64,000 bases of DNA from Trichuris trichiura (GCA_037903355.1 JBAJFE010000011.1:248001-312000), one strand, 5' to 3'. Positions 14,501 to 28,327 are shown, counted from the stretch's first letter. A program made the numbers and translations. The notes: generated by a model not told the origin, from the sequence alone.

Positions 14501-17500
14501 GTTGCACCTCCATGGCAGGTTGCCAGTTTTCGTTTCGCTTCTTCTTTTCAATTACGTACTTTTCTATTGGAGCACCGCCATCCGAGGAAGGCGGCTTCCA
14601 CTCCAGTTCGACAAAGTCGGAATCCCAATTGGTAATATTTGGTTTGTCCATTTTGGCAGGCGGATCGTAGGGATTCTTGGCTAACACCGGCTCCTTAAGG
14701 GACAACGCGTCGGAGGGGCCTTCCTTATTCACCGCTTTGACGCGAAACAGATAGCTATGTCCTGGTACCAGGTTGTGTACCGTAAGCTCTTCTTTGTCAG
14801 TTCGACCACACGGTATCCAACGACCGTGTTCAACGTCAAACTTTTCCACTTCGTATGCTTCTATGGGCATCCCACCATCATCATCGGGAGCTGCCCAGTG
14901 AAGGGTCATCTCATTTTCGTAAACATCCGTTACTTCAAGAGGGCCATTAGGTGGGGTTGGTTTGCCAAGAACGATAATGTCTACGGTGCATTTGTCCGTG
15001 CCGGAGCTGTTAGTAGCAGTGACCAAATAGCTGCCCGCGTCCTTTCTTTTCGCATCCTTTAGGGCAAACTTAGTTCGATATTCTTCGTTCTCAATCTAAA
15101 ACGTAAAAGCGTAAAAATTCTTTTAAAAACACCGAACGCGACCAACCGTAATGTGAACACTGCTTTGGATAGGTTCGTCTTTGAACTTCCACACAACTTC
15201 GGGCGGGGGTTCGCCCCTGATAGGTACATCAAAATTGACATTTTGTCCCACCTTTATCGTGATTGACTTCAGCGCGTCTCGGTCAATGTACGGTTTAACT
15301 TTAAAGCAAGAAATACGCTCATAAATCTCGTACCGGCCATCGCTTACGGAATCTAGCTTTTGCAACGTGACGTCCCGTTGGCGCAGATGGTTCACCCGGG
15401 CCCGCTTGATTCACCGCCATTACTCGAAACTGGTAAACTTCGTTCGGTTTCAATCCCGAAACTGTTGCTTTACAGATGGGCTCCTTCTGTTCGCCAGCTT
15501 TGCTCCACTTTGTATCGTTTTTGGCCTTTTTTTCAATAATATACGACGTTATGGGTGCGCCGTTGTCATTTGAGGGCGGCTCCCAGACCAAGTCGACGCG
15601 ATTTTCGTCCCAATCCACAATTTCCGGCGTTCCCGGCTTGTCCGGAGGGTCTGTAGAAGGTTTATCGTAAAGTCAGATACGCCATTAATTCTTACAGAAG
15701 GGATTTCTGGCCAGCACGGTTTCATCCGACGTAAGAGGATCAGAGGCACCTTCCTTGTTGACAGCTTTCACGCGAAATTGGTACTGCTTATCCTTCTTCA
15801 TGCCTTCGACCTAAAAGTAACCAACTTCACAGACTGTCTTTCCAAGAGCTGTACAATGGCTACCTTAAGGTTGGGGCTTTTGCTTTTTCCAACGGTAACC
15901 CAACGACCCGTATCCGTGCTCATCATTTCCACTTCGTAATGGCTTAGTGGTTCGCCGCCATCGTCATCAGGAGGTTGCCAGTCCAAAACGCAGTAGTTCT
16001 CATGCACGTCGCTGACAACAATAGGACCTTTAGGTACAGTTGGTTTGCCTGTATACCGTATAAGGTCATCAGCTCTATCGTCTCTTTGGAAGTACGCTTA
16101 CCGATTACGACCAATTCGGCAGATGCTTTCGCCTCGCCTACTTCATTCTTTACAACGATGGTGTATACACCACGATCAGAACGAACAGCCGACGATATGC
16201 TTAGTACCGCCAAGTCTGGCTTTGAATCTTTCGAAGTGACTCTTTCATCCTGAACTATTGGGTTCGTCTCCCCGCGGAACCAACTAACGGTAGGAGCAGG
16301 TCGACCGCCAACTTTTACCGCAAATCTGGCAGTTTGTCCGACCTTAACGGTCTGAGTGGTCAATGATCTTAAGTCAATCCATGGCTTGGCTACAAACGGT
16401 TACGTCTTGCGCATGGTCGAACTATATTGAGCTTAACTTGCTTACCAAACTTTGCTTTAACTAGCTGTCTGTCAGACGGTTGGCTTGGTTCGCCTGGACC
16501 TGCCTTATTGACGGCAACTACTCGAAATTGGTACTCTTCGCCCTCAGTGAGACCAGTAACGGTGGCGGTCAAATCGGTCGCTTCCAATACGGGTTTCCAT
16601 TCTCTGGACGAGGGCTTTTTCATTTCGATTATATATTTTTCTACCGGAGCGCCACCATCATTCTTAGGAGCAGTCCAGGATAGATCGACGCGATCGCTGT
16701 CGCAATCGGTGACCACTGGTTTACCCGGAGATCCAGGCTCATCTAGGAGCAAAGCAAGCTATTGAAAACAGTATGGGCCTCGTCATTATCCTACCCCATG
16801 GATCCTTAATAAGGACAGGTTCCTTGGTGGTCAAAGGATCCGAAACGCCTTCCTTGTTCTTGGCCTTCACCCTATTGACACAACAAGGTAAAGGTTAGCG
16901 GGAGAACAAAATTATCCATTCGGTTACCTGAATTTGTATTTGCCTTTGTTCTTCAACCCCGTTATCTCGGCGGTATTTTTATCGGGACCGCAACGAGCGA
17001 CCTCTACAAAATCTTTCGCGCCAACTTCCTGTGCTTCTACTATGTACTCTGTGCGAATAATGACAAGCGGTGACGTACAGAGCACCAACGAACGCTATAT
17101 TCAAATGGGATACCTTCTATGGGTTCGCCGCCGTCGTCTTCAGGACACTGCCATGAAATGGTGCAACCCTCACTGTTCACTTTGGCCACTTCGATGGGTC
17201 CTTTGGGCTTTACTGGAGGGCTGACAACGATTACCAAGGCCGAACCGGTTTCTTCGCCGCATACATTCTTCAAGCGAATTACGTACTTGCCTGAGTCGGT
17301 CCTTTGAGCATTTGTCAATTGAAAGTCAGTCTTTCCGGAACCGTTAACTATCTTCACGCGAGGATCTAACTTCAGCAATTGGTCACCGAACAACCACGTA
17401 ACGCTGGGAAAAGGTTCGCCTCCAATATCCAAACAGTATTTGATCGTTTCGCCTATTTTGACTTTCAAATTTTTCAGCGCCACCTTGTCCAGGGTCGGTT

Positions 17501-20500
17501 TGCCTACGAACAATGGTTCGACGGAACGAATCGTAGGAGCAACAACTTACTATCCGGATCTTTGGCAATGAATTCACCGCCTATTAGCGGTCCGGATTCG
17601 CCAACCTTGTTGACAGCGATCACTTTAAACTTGTAATTCTGCCCCTTGATAAGACTTGGCACCTAGAGTACATGCACACGCAGCTAATTTCAACAAACAA
17701 AAAGTGAAAGGGAAGAGAATAAACCTTTAGTTCGCAGCTCTTTGTTTGACCCAACTTGCGCCATTCACCGGTGGCCGCATCCTGCAATTCGACAAGATAG
17801 TACAGAATAGGCGTATTGCCGGTATTCTTCGACGGATGCCATTTGGCTTTGCATTCAAAAGCTTTAACGTCCACCACTTCTATGGGACCTTCGGGAGGAT
17901 CCGGTAAGCCTAAAAGGAAAAACATGCAAATGATTTCAATCCGGGGCAACAACTCAGCTCCGGCGAACCTTTAACTTCCATTTGAAAATTTGTTGTCGTC
18001 CCTCCAGCCGTGTTTGTCAACGTCAAATCCCATTTTCCCTCGTCGGCAATGACAGGATCTTTGAATTCGATAATCACGTTGTCCGTAGTGACGGTAACTT
18101 TGATTTTGTCCTTCAGCTTTTTCAAATCAATAGTTTTGCCATTTCGGGATAATGTCGGGACGGGATCAGCTTTGCGCCCGCCTTTGACTGCAAAACGAAC
18201 GATTAAGCATATTTTCAATTATGTCTATCGCGAAGACGACAAACCTATGTACGGTATGGTCACTGAAACGGGCGTGCCAACAATGGCGGATACGGTCTGA
18301 GGTTTGGCCGTAAATACGGGCTTCTTTTCAGCTGGCAAAGAAGGCGAAAAGTTAATTGACGTATAATATAGAATATACTAACCTTCAACAACGTTGATCT
18401 TCCAGCTAGTTTTCAAGCCGCCAACCTCCACTTCGTACACATCTTCGTCGCTTAGTTCAACTTTGCGAATCAATAGGGTGTGTACACCATTTTTGCTTTT
18501 AGTTTCGAACTTGCTTCCTGGCATAGGCGTAATCTGCTTACCATTACGATACCAAGTTGCGGCTCCTCTGGTATCTTTTGTTTGGCACGTGGCTACAACA
18601 TCGTCCTTCTCGGTGACCGTCATATCCGGTGGTTTTTCAAGGAATTTGTTCAGAGCTAAATAATAAACTTTTTCAGCTGTACGGACGCATTAAAAAAAAG
18701 TTTAAGCTCACGTTCAACGATTAGTTGGCCCATTGTCTGGTCATCATCGGTCATACACTTGTAGACGCCTTCATCTTCCAGACCGCAATTTTTAATTAAC
18801 AACTTGCGTTTGCGAGCGATCCTTTTTTCCACATATTTGACATTGTCAATCTGTTGGTAATCCGACAATTCAGCGAATCCCGAATTGATGAAGTTCAAAA
18901 TTCCGTACCTGCACCAACGTTTCGTCGTGATACCATCGAATCACAGCTTCTCTGTCGTTGAGCTCGCATTCAAGGCAAGCATCTTCCTTTTCTTGTACTT
19001 TCTGCGATTTCATTGGGGATATGAATTCGCACCTCGGATTACCAACTCCAACGTAGCACGTTGTGAAATTCTCGTCGTTAATCTTAGCCATATATTCGCC
19101 CACGTCGTCGTAGTCAACACTTTTGACCGTCAGAGCGCATCGACCAAAGCGATCCACTTCCATCTTGTACTTGGGATTGTTAGGCTAAAACGAAAAGTTT
19201 CAAGTCGCCTAAAAGACAAAATGCCAAAGAGCATATTCACCTTGATCTCCACACCCGCCTTATACCACTTAACGGGTGCGTCTGGATGGGATACGCGACA
19301 TTCCAATACTCCCTCGCGGGTTCGAATCAATTCGGTTGAGGTGGGCAGCGATTTTTCAAACGTGTACTTCGGAGGGGGCTCTTTCAATTAACAAATGCCG
19401 CTTAAGGTCCAAAAGCAACCAAAAAAGCTTATGCAAAAACTAACCAGCCACAACAAGCGTAGCCGTAGTGGGAACCCCGTTAGCCACACAGGTGTACTTG
19501 CCGCTATCGTCCACGTCCGGATTATTGATAATCAAGGTGCAAAATTGTTTATCGTTAACAATTTTGTACTTCATGCCCTAAAACGTCAGCGATCAACAAC
19601 GCTGAATCGGAAGCAACTACAAGGCGACGCTTACGGTGAATATCTCCTGCTTTTGTTTGTACCAACGAATTTTGGCCTTAGGCTTGCAAAAGGTGCATTC
19701 GAATTTCATCTCCTTGTCTACGCCTTGCTGAACTTTCTGGTCTTGAAGGCCGGTCTCCCAATAGTCAGGTTTCTTCAAAGGGCGGCATTGAACAGCGAAC
19801 GACTGTTTACCAGCTTATCACCTTATCCGGCAGCATTGACGGTCTTCGCCCATCACCCTCTGCTGCCTTTAATTCCGAGTCGTCGTCGTGTTTCTTTTGT
19901 CGCCCCCATTTTTCGTATTGCCTCAAAAAGGTATGCTCTCATTAAGCCAACAAGAGATGGCAACCCGTCAAAACATACCTATGCTTCAGCAATGATCGGA
20001 AGTCCTTTCCGGCAGGATTTGTGACGAAAAGTTTGATGGTCGCCTGGTCTCTGCCGTGTTCATTCTCTACTATTAGGTCGTAGGCATCTTCGTCCTCCAA
20101 TCTCGACTTGACAATAACAAGAGCAACCGAGTTGTTGTCCGAAAAGGTCATCAATTTGAAGCGAGGACCTGGTACGATCTCTCGTGAGGCTCGCAACCAT
20201 CGAAACGTGGGCACCGGATTGCCTTCGATGACGCAAGAAATGGCGGCCGAATCGCCTGTCAACAAGTGCCAATACGTTTTTCAAGGCGACACACGAAGGC
20301 GAATAGTCAAAATTGGTTGTCACCTTCGGCGACGGTAACGTTTTCCGGAATGTCGGTAATTTTTGGCGGACATGGCTCCGTAGCGCTCGGCAATGGCATC
20401 AGAGGACCACCACGTTTGTCCAATAGTTCTTGAACGCTACAGTTCGTCACAAAGATCCAATATTAAAGCATACAAATAATTGCAAGGGAGCTTATACTGA

Positions 20501-23500
20501 CCTTTCGCTGGTGACGTCAACTGAGCTGGCACGTCGCTGAAGTAGGAAAAGGCCGTCGTCAAATTAAGGTGAAAAATGAGTAACATTTTCACATGCAATA
20601 GGTATGGAAGAAGACCGCTGCGGGTAAGAGTTTTGTATATGCGCATACGTACGGGTGGAGAGCAGAGTTTAGATCATATAAAAAAGGGGTAATATAACAG
20701 AAGCAACGAACTTCATGCTGCCAAAATGGGGAAAGAGCTACGGGTAGAGAAGAACGTTGCGGGATAAGATTTCTCGAGCGTTTTTCTTTACCTCCAGAAA
20801 AGAGAAATCGGGGCTGCGGGCCGAACGATCCCTTTCGCTTTGACTGTTGTTCGAGAAGGATGACTACAGATACAACGGCAAAAGTAAGCTTGGAAATGTC
20901 AAGCGGGAACAACTTGTTCTTGTCAACAACCTCGCGCGCGCGCTCTCTCGCGAGCGCGGTTGCCTCAACAACTTGGCCAAACGTGTATGCTCACAAGAAA
21001 AAGTCACCAATGCAAGCTAGGACAATTGGAGGAAAAAAACAAAAGTTAAGCGCCATTTTGGCACTGCCGCTGAGGAGAAAGCGGCTGACTGGCACCCACG
21101 CAACACCGAACCTATTACGCCCCTGCAGCCGAATATACTGAAAGCCCAAAGACAGCTGTCCCTTAGCGTACATGAAAGGTAGGGGGCAGAAGTTTCAACG
21201 AACCATAAAAGTCGTCAAAGATGGTCATAAAAATTTACAACTTACGCTTTAACGGCTGCTATAAAAATAAACTTGAAAAGCGGTCAGGACTAAACAGCTT
21301 TGCTTTCGTCACTTTCAGTATAATCGTATAGTAAAGCTGAGGGTAATTCTTCTCGACCGCTAACTAAAAGCAGCTGTAAAATCACGTGATTCGCATGTGC
21401 CCAACGTTACTAATGGACGTTCCAAATGGGGGCAGCAAGTTTTGAAAAGCAAAACAATGTGCATCGACGAAAAGGATTGAAAACATTTAAGGAAGCGCGG
21501 ACGCGTAAGGGACTTCTTTAAAAAAAAAAGAAAGAAAACTTACGCGACGAAGAGTTTCCTCAGCTATTTCGCCGGGACGCAACGATGCACGACGTAGGGC
21601 TCTGCCAGCGTTTTGCTGAGCGCTCAGGTCGGATGGGTCTGGCTGAAATCAGCGAACGTGTTTTCGACTATATATATATCAATCAAAACGCGACTTTGAC
21701 TGCGTCAAGAGTTCAAGAAAATCTAGGAAAAGTTGATTCACGCTTGCCGAACCAGTAACGGGCCCGGCGAAAGAGGCAGGCGTCATAGACGTCAAACGAC
21801 TTGAGAAATGCATGAAGGCACAAGCGCAAAGCAATCATCCCAAATATCCCCATCGGAGTCCCGCTTTAACAGCTAAACATTACCTCAGTATACCTCCTCG
21901 ACGCGCTGGGCGCCTTTGAGCTAACTGAACGCAACTCGGAAATCGACTCGGTCATTTCGTCTTCGCTGTAATCAGTGGCTATTGAAGTCCTGGCCATTGA
22001 CTGCAAAGAGCAACTTTTGCGTAAAAAAGCTGCCATATCAAGCGCCTAAGTACAACCTGGTCATCCTGCGTTTGCATCTCGATTGTAGGAATCGGCTCCG
22101 ACACTTAAAAGACGATGGCATTAGTTTACAAAGAAAAAGGTAAGATTCCACGCGCACATTAAGCGAGGATACTATTAAAGTCTAATGCAGAATATTCAAC
22201 CAGTTTTACTTGCTAGATAATTCTTGACGAAGACAACATCAGACCGTGGGCCCAGCGTTAATACAACAACAACAATAATAATAATAAACTATTATTGCAT
22301 ATGGAGTATTTGCTTTTCACAAGATTTTTACAAGAATTGCAAACCATTCATAATGGATTGTAGCTGTTACCTACGTTGCTATGCTCACAATCTTGCCGGC
22401 GTAATATGCGCCGCCATTCATCGTTAATCTAATCAGGAAAATTTCGGCGAATGCTTAAGAAAACTGACCCTAAATATTGAATAGACGCTAATTACGGAGG
22501 ACGAGTCCCGTCAAAAACGTTTATTTCTCCGGAGCTTTCGGGTCTCCGGTCATGGACGACCATCCATAATTTAGAACCGCTGAAGACGGGTCTCGAGTGA
22601 CCCGAAAGCTCCGGAGAAGTAAACATTTTTGACGGGACTCGTCCTCCGTAATTAACGTCCACTCATCATGAAATATTACAGTCCCGTAGCAAGACATCAC
22701 ATATTCTACCCTAAGTATTTGCATAAATAAAAATGCGCTGAGGTTTGTTCAACTTTGCAATAATTCTTTCGGATAAGTGAAGAAGCACCTGTTCTTTTCG
22801 CGCTTTTATTTCTTAGCGACCAGTTTGTGAAATCGCGAAAATCAGTACTAACTTGCAAATGTTAATAATTCGACTCGTCTACCTGCACATCCTTAGCAAA
22901 TTGAATACATACTGTATTCAACTATGAAAAAGTGGAAAAATGGATTTTTTAAAAAATTTTACTCTCTTACTGAAATATTCGTGAATACAGATTGCTGACT
23001 GAACTATTGCGAATAAGTTTTGCATATACGAGACGCCTCTATTCTTAAAAGGTGTAGCAATCGTATGGCATAATGACTTCCGCCATTCATAAATATCTTT
23101 AAGAAACGTAACTGCTTAATTCAGTGAGTTTTTTCGTTCTATGTTTAACTACGTTGCATAGATAATGACGTAACGCATTTCTATACACTTTGATTGACCC
23201 GCTGACAAAAATTTAACATATTAATGCGCCACGTATGAATGAATCATTTTTGAAAGGCAGTAAAAAGCTTCTTACTAAAAATAGCACGTAAAAAACTGAT
23301 CAGGTCAATGAATATAACTAGCAGAACGCCTTAAATTGAGCTCATTTAAAAAATGCACGCGCAACAGTGCTTTTCGTCGCATCAACTTCACGTTTCGCGA
23401 AGCGGAGGTCAATTATTACTGTTCAAAACTGAGAAGAGGACGAAACACATTCAGTGCGTTTCGGTTCGTCATGCTTAGCGCAAAGATTAAGATGTCAGGT

Positions 23501-26500
23501 CAGTTTTTGAAAAAAAGAATAATAAAAACGCGTAAACAACTTACTCTTTGGTTCTACAACTAACCGGCATGACGTCTTGGCACTTCCGTAACGAGATTCA
23601 GCCGTACATTCATACGTTCCGCCGTACTGCCTGCGGATATTGGACAACGTGAGCTGACAGATAGAGCCATCGAAAGAAATGTTGCAGTTTCCTTCGGAGA
23701 ACAACTGAAGACCGTTTCTTAAAAAGTAGCGCTTTTATTACTGGTCTATGAAAGGCAACAGCTTACCTCGACCATATAACCTTCGTGCTGGGATCGCAAT
23801 CGAGTTCTGCTTGCAAAACTGCAGTACTACCTTCTTCAATGGTCTGAAACAGCACTTAGAAATCACTTTGTAAAAAAAGAAGACTTAGCTAACCTGAGTA
23901 GTCAACTCGTGCTTGAATACTGGCGGTTTGGCAGACCTTGAATGGACGCGCAACTTTAATACTAACAGTAAAAGGAAATAAAGGCATACGGTCGCTTCTT
24001 CGGCACAGGACTTGGCGACTTGGCTTTCGGTCCGCCGGGGGATAGTTTGGATTTGCTATAAACAACTCAGCCTTTAAAACTTTCAAAAGACTTTCGTCCA
24101 AAGCCTCTACTCTGGAATTTCAACGTCGATCAGCGAAACTGCCTTGCCAAGCTTGTTCTCAACGACTAGCTCGTACTGTCCGGCGTCCGTTTGTTCGGGA
24201 TTCTAAAAATTTTTAAAACTTAAAATACCAATCGTACGGATGCTGCAGCCAACTTATTAAAAATGATACAATGAAACTTTAAGCAAAGCTTTTCAACGAA
24301 AATGCTAACAACTATAATAATATACTTCGCAGCGACACGCTGATTTTTTCATTATTAATGCAGCTGTCGCTTTTTAAGTTGGCCGGAAGCATCATTTTTT
24401 GCTTTTTGCATACTTTAAAAGTACAGGTTGAAAACTGAATGGCGCGGATGCCAGTCATGTTCAGCATAACAAGTTCTCGACGAGCACGAAATGCAAAACT
24501 TTCAACCTTACTGTCAACCCCCAATATGCTAATATTTTCGGTATACTAAGAATCAATGCTTATGGAAATGTTAAGCGAATCGCCAAGGCGTCACGCTTTT
24601 TGTGGCTCCCAACAAAGAATTTCTATCTGGTCTATTACGTAGCACAAAGCTTACCTTTATGGTCAACAGCACTGTATAGGATCCTTTATCTTTTGACGCG
24701 ACCACTTGCTTCGAAATACGAGCCGTTTGGCGTAGCAAACGACCGCCAACCTTCCACACTGCCGTTGGTGTCGTTGCCGACTTGACTTTGCACTCGATTC
24801 GAATTTGATCATCAGTGACGTCAGGTTCTGGCCTTGTCTGGAAAACTGGAGCTCCTTTGGCCACTTCGCGTTCCTCCTTGCTATCTGAACGCGGCTCAAC
24901 TTAGGTAACATGATTCGCAGGTACAATTTCAAAAATAGTTACCGTCGTCTATTTTCAAATTCAAATTGGCGCTGGTCTCTCCCATTTTGTTCTTTACAGT
25001 ACACTTGTAAACGCCGGCCGAAGCGGCAGTCGGATTCTGAACAATTGACGCGCAATGATGCGTAATCGAAAAACCTTCCGCCGCTACCAATAAATCAAGG
25101 TGAAACATGTACAAGTTGGGCGAAAGTTCCTTTTCTCGGCAAATCAAAGTTGCCGATTCCTTGACGGTAATGCCATCTCGCGACCAGACCGCCTAAAGAC
25201 TGCGCGTAGTTACAATGCACTTTTTGCCAACCGCAAATGGTCACCACCTTAGGCTTTGGTTTCGCTTTGACAATGCATTGCAGCGAAATGGATCTCCCAT
25301 CAGACGAAGTGGTTATCAACGGCTTCTCGGCAACTGAAGGGCTGAAATCAACTACCTCCTGAGCGGGAACGTCAAAGTTGAGCGTCAAATTGGCATTCGT
25401 TTCACCGGCTTCATTCTTCACTGTGCACTTGTACAAACCGCTGTCATCAGCTATTGGGTCCTGCGGCAAATCGCAATTCCGTAAAAGCATATCAATCAAG
25501 CCGCTAAGCTTACCCTAAGTTCCAACTCGAAAAGATAAGTGTTATCAGGTTCCGCCGTTGCGGATATTTTAATACGATGACTGGCAGTCACTTGTTCTCC
25601 ATTGTGAATCCAAGTAGCCGTTGGTGCTGAGAGGGACTTTACGCGGCATTCCATTAGAATAACCGCGCCGTCGTTCTTGGGAATGATCTTAGGCTTGGTT
25701 AAAAATATTGGTGGTTTCACTTTTGGTTCCTCTTCAGCTGAAAACGCCGGAAGATGTTAAGAAAGAATGCGGCGCCCTCTGGCTTGGCAGAGCCATCCGA
25801 ATTGACGTTAACTTACTTGCAAAGTTTAGGTTAATATTGGCGTTGCTATCTCCATACGCATTCGACACCTTGCATTTGTACGTCCCTCCATCTTCAGCCA
25901 TTGGATCCTGAAACAGTTGCAAACTAACAAGCTGCGGCCACTCGGGAAGAAAAAGATCATTTTGAATAGCCTAAATTTTGAGAAAAAGATTGATAATCAG
26001 GATAAGTTCAATTTAGTCATTTTTTTCAAACTAGCAACTCTCGTATTGGAAAAATACGATAGGAATGTCACATGGCATAAGCATAGAGAACATACTGGAC
26101 TATGCGAACAGCGGTCGGGGCGTAAGCTGACTAAACGCCATACATACTTCTGTTGAAGAACTTTTAAGAATTTTCTACGCGTCATCTTACAGCCAATCAC
26201 TTCTCTGCTAAATTTGATGTGTTCCACAAATGCGAACCAAATGCGCATGGAAATTGGATTCAAAATATCACAGTAAGCTGGGCAAGATGACATGAGCCCA
26301 CATTAAATACCATTATGAATTAAAATCAGCGAAAAAAATACTAAACAATTTTGTTCCGACTGTGGCATTCTTTTTCCTTCAGTCAGTTGACTTTGTAGGG
26401 TTTTTTATTTTTACCCTATCAAAGCTAATGCAGACTTCACACACCTAACACTGACTGCGACTAGTTTACGTTTGGTATGCAAAAGAACAAACAATACTGA

Positions 26501-28327
26501 CAAGAAAACTTATTTCGGAAAAAAGATTTATCTAACGAGTGCCCTCGCTTCCTGCCAAAGACCAGATAAGGTCGACCCCGAAAGTTGCGCCATCTAGCAA
26601 ACTGTTTACGCTGACAGTTCGAAAAGTTTAAGAGACAACTATTGGCTAGCGAATATAATTGATGTGAAAAAATGAAGCAATGCCATGTTTCAAAAAATGC
26701 AAGCGCGAGTAAGATGGCCAAGTCAAAAGAATGCAAGTTATTTCATCAATATGTCAGTGTGCGCTTTTCTTACGACGGATAAATCAATAGACGATTTTGG
26801 AAAGGCCTAATCAGAATTAGCCAATTCACTACGATGGCGATATACGCATACCAGATGTTTCAGGTGCGCTATGGTATAGTGGGTTCAATGGCGATTTACA
26901 TAAAAGGCAATGGCGACCAGCCAAATAATTGGCTAAAGAAGTTGTCCTTAGGGCTTATCGGCAAAGAAGAAGTTCTCCGCGCCAGAAATAATTTCTTTAC
27001 GAAATTGCGAGTTGAAAATACCGCATCAATTCGGCAATAACTTCAGGCTGCCATTTGTAGCGCAACGGAATGCGCCATGAGGCTAACAGGAAAGGCATCT
27101 TTATTACGCCATCGCTTCAAATGAATGGCCCATCGTTTGTTCTTCATTCTCATTCAGCGTCAATGGCATAAGGAGGCACAAATGGCGCTGCGCAAACTCG
27201 CCTTGCATCGCCCCTCTTTATACCTAGCTTATCAATTGACGAAGCAGCCAAGGCAGGAGGATAAACGCGTCGTTTCAACAAAAAAACTCTTCAAATCTGC
27301 GCGAACCTTTTACCTGCCAGTAGCGCCATTTGCCTAACCAACTCAAACTTTCTGTTTTTTTCAATAGACTGACGAACGCCTAGGCGTACAATCAGTTAAG
27401 GCTAAGCTAAAATAAAACTTTTACAAACCACTACAGCTTAGTTTTGGTGCTTATTTTGCCTTGACAAGGCCTACAAGGCTGGGACAAGTTGGAAAAAACA
27501 TAAAAGCATAATTGAACCTGACCATCATGATTTGAGGTCCGAGAGTCATTGAGCACTTGCGTAAACTTAGGCTTAATTTAATCCTACTTAACAAGCAGCT
27601 ATAAAAATTAAAGCCAGCTATAAAGACTCAGTTTTGACGAGCTAACATTCCCTATACATACATATAAATGTAACTAGCGCCAACTAAAAACATTGTTTTC
27701 TGCTATGGGTGCGTAGGCTTTCATTTTCCCAATTACGGAAACAGCGAGTTGCCCCTGTAAGAAGAACAATGCATATACCCTTCCCTATGTGAAATGGGTG
27801 CTTACCCAAAGCGGCTTAGTGGGCAGTATAGCGGTGCGCAGCTCTACTATTTAGTAGGCGCCACAATCCCTCGCTGAAAGATGAAATAAACCGACGGTTC
27901 GTTGAGCGCACTTGATTAATGCACTATGCCATCTCTGATAGGCCATCAAAAATTGGCATGCAGAACCACGAGTAAAGCATAGGACTTTTGCTCAGCGGGA
28001 CGAACTGAAGGCATGTGGCGAGCAACTAAGGGATGCGCATGAACCAAAAAACCCAAAAAAGTGGGAGGGTTTGAGGTAACAAAGGTTAAGCGCCCATTGT
28101 TAGGAAGGACCTACCTTGATCAACAAAGCGGCCAGGTATTCTTCCTTGCCCAAAGATTTCAGCGACAACTCGTAACGGTCTCCAGGTTCAATGGATGTGG
28201 TCCCATGGAACCAACTGGCTTTGGGTTTCTGGTATGATTCAAGAAGGCATTCCATGAGCAAGTCACCCTCCGGCGTCTGTTTGATCACCGGTTTCTGGGT
28301 GAAGCGAGGCGCTTTTCCACCGGGCAT
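1..28327 (-). CDS. unc-22: Twitchin (UNC-22), giant Ig/Fn3 muscle protein, lacking its 3' end in this window
   Basis: Seen: minus-strand exons encode about 27 immunoglobulin (I-set) and about 30 fibronectin-III domains. The N-terminus (ATG at 28327, beginning MPGGKAPRFTQKPVIKQTP) closely matches that of nematode twitchin. Order: Ig1-4, a Pro/Ser linker, Ig5, a low-complexity linker (exons 20.5-22.1 kb), Ig6-11, then repeating Fn-Fn-Ig modules from about 17.9 kb down to 4.6 kb. The last part is Fn-Ig-Ig-Fn-Fn-Ig-Ig-Fn and ends in the linker GQPSEPDVSRSKAKEIAKR. Known: twitchin is an A-band thick-filament protein whose Ca2+/calmodulin-type kinase domain regulates contraction. Inference: the kinase and C-terminal Ig domains lie just left of base 1. 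Every junction checked joins in frame, and no frameshift or internal stop was found. N-terminal exon ends worked out: 28327-28115, 25907-25817, 25737-25514, 25460-25248, 25192-25088, 25036-24943, 24899-24655, 24202-24111. The exon near 23.95-24.05 kb could not be phased with certainty. Confidence 0.95.
2587..4604 (-). other. Twitchin intron of about 2.0 kb
   Basis: GT-AG intron between the 6.3-kb exon and the pre-kinase exon. It is AT-rich and has a short (TA)n tract near 2889-2905. No conserved reading frame, RNA gene or repeat family was recognised on either strand. Confidence 0.8.
4605..10912 (-). other. unc-22: 6.3-kb twitchin exon: 7 Ig and 15 Fn3 domains
   Basis: This is a single open exon of about 6308 nt. 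Its acceptor is at 10913-10914 (…GGATGGAG|TTTTAG) and its donor at 4603-4604 (…GGCTATCAG|GTTAGT). It holds seven Ig domains interleaved with Fn3 pairs. One module has three Fn3 domains in a row (about 6.3-7.1 kb). Fn3 domains carry the family signatures W.PP.DDGG and YEFRV.A.N. The upstream junction (AAGCCTCGCAGAG|GTTGGT) leaves a 53-nt intron. The last Fn3 of the exon is completed by the exon that begins at 2586. Confidence 0.9.
12100..13200 (-). other. Twitchin intronic interval of about 1 kb
   Basis: AT-rich non-coding stretch between the Ig exon ending near 12.1 kb (which uses a VPPKINRKAM-type domain start) and the Fn3 exon near 13.2-13.4 kb. Apart from the foldback element at 12803-12958 nothing was recognised. 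Exact intron ends were not fixed. Confidence 0.6.
12803..12958. repeat. Foldback (inverted-repeat) element in a twitchin intron
   Basis: Left arm about 12803-12855 and right arm about 12906-12958 are near-perfect reverse complements. The shared core runs through CCTACCAACGAAT and GAGCAAATTGT, with only a few mismatches over about 50 nt. The roughly 50-nt spacer is unrelated to the arms. It lies inside the intron between the twitchin exons near 12.1 and 13.2 kb. A non-autonomous MITE-like element or a stable RNA hairpin would both fit. No transposase is present. Confidence 0.75.
20446..23554 (-). other. unc-22: Twitchin N-terminal linker region: small exons in large introns
   Basis: Small exons encoding low-complexity linker alternate with longer introns. 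They include about 22062-22108 (SEPIPTIEMQTQDDQ), 21892-21999 (start SMARTSIATDYSEDEMTE), about 21543-21637 (PDPSDLSAQQNAGRALRRAS) and about 20507-20542 (DVPAQLTSPAK). Each is bounded by AG and GT and connects Ig5 to Ig6. The rest is non-coding. A GC-rich CG/CT tract lies at 20930-20958. Confidence 0.65.
22489..22654. repeat. Foldback element with 56-nt terminal inverted arms
   Basis: The left arm (22489-22544, starting TAATTACGGAGGACGAGTCC) and the right arm (22599-22654) are reverse complements at 54 of 56 positions. The spacer between them is 54 nt. The outer ends both read TAATTA/TA, which fits insertion at a TA dinucleotide, but the palindromic ends make a target-site duplication ambiguous. 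It sits in a 1.4-kb intron of the twitchin N-terminal region. It has no coding capacity. The near-identity of the arms suggests either recent insertion or selection for the hairpin. Confidence 0.85.
25908..28114 (-). other. Twitchin intron 1 (2.2 kb)
   Basis: Exon 1 ends …ATCAAG|GTAGGT at 28115 and exon 2 starts AG|GATCCAATGGC at 25907, in phase (…LLIK|DPMAEDGG). Long first introns often carry muscle enhancers in nematodes, but no specific site can be named here. No coding frame or RNA gene was recognised. Confidence 0.8.

Noticed and set aside
20930..20958. GC-rich alternating CG/CT tract
   Set aside because: Simple-sequence run within a twitchin intron; imperfect palindrome with no evidence for function.
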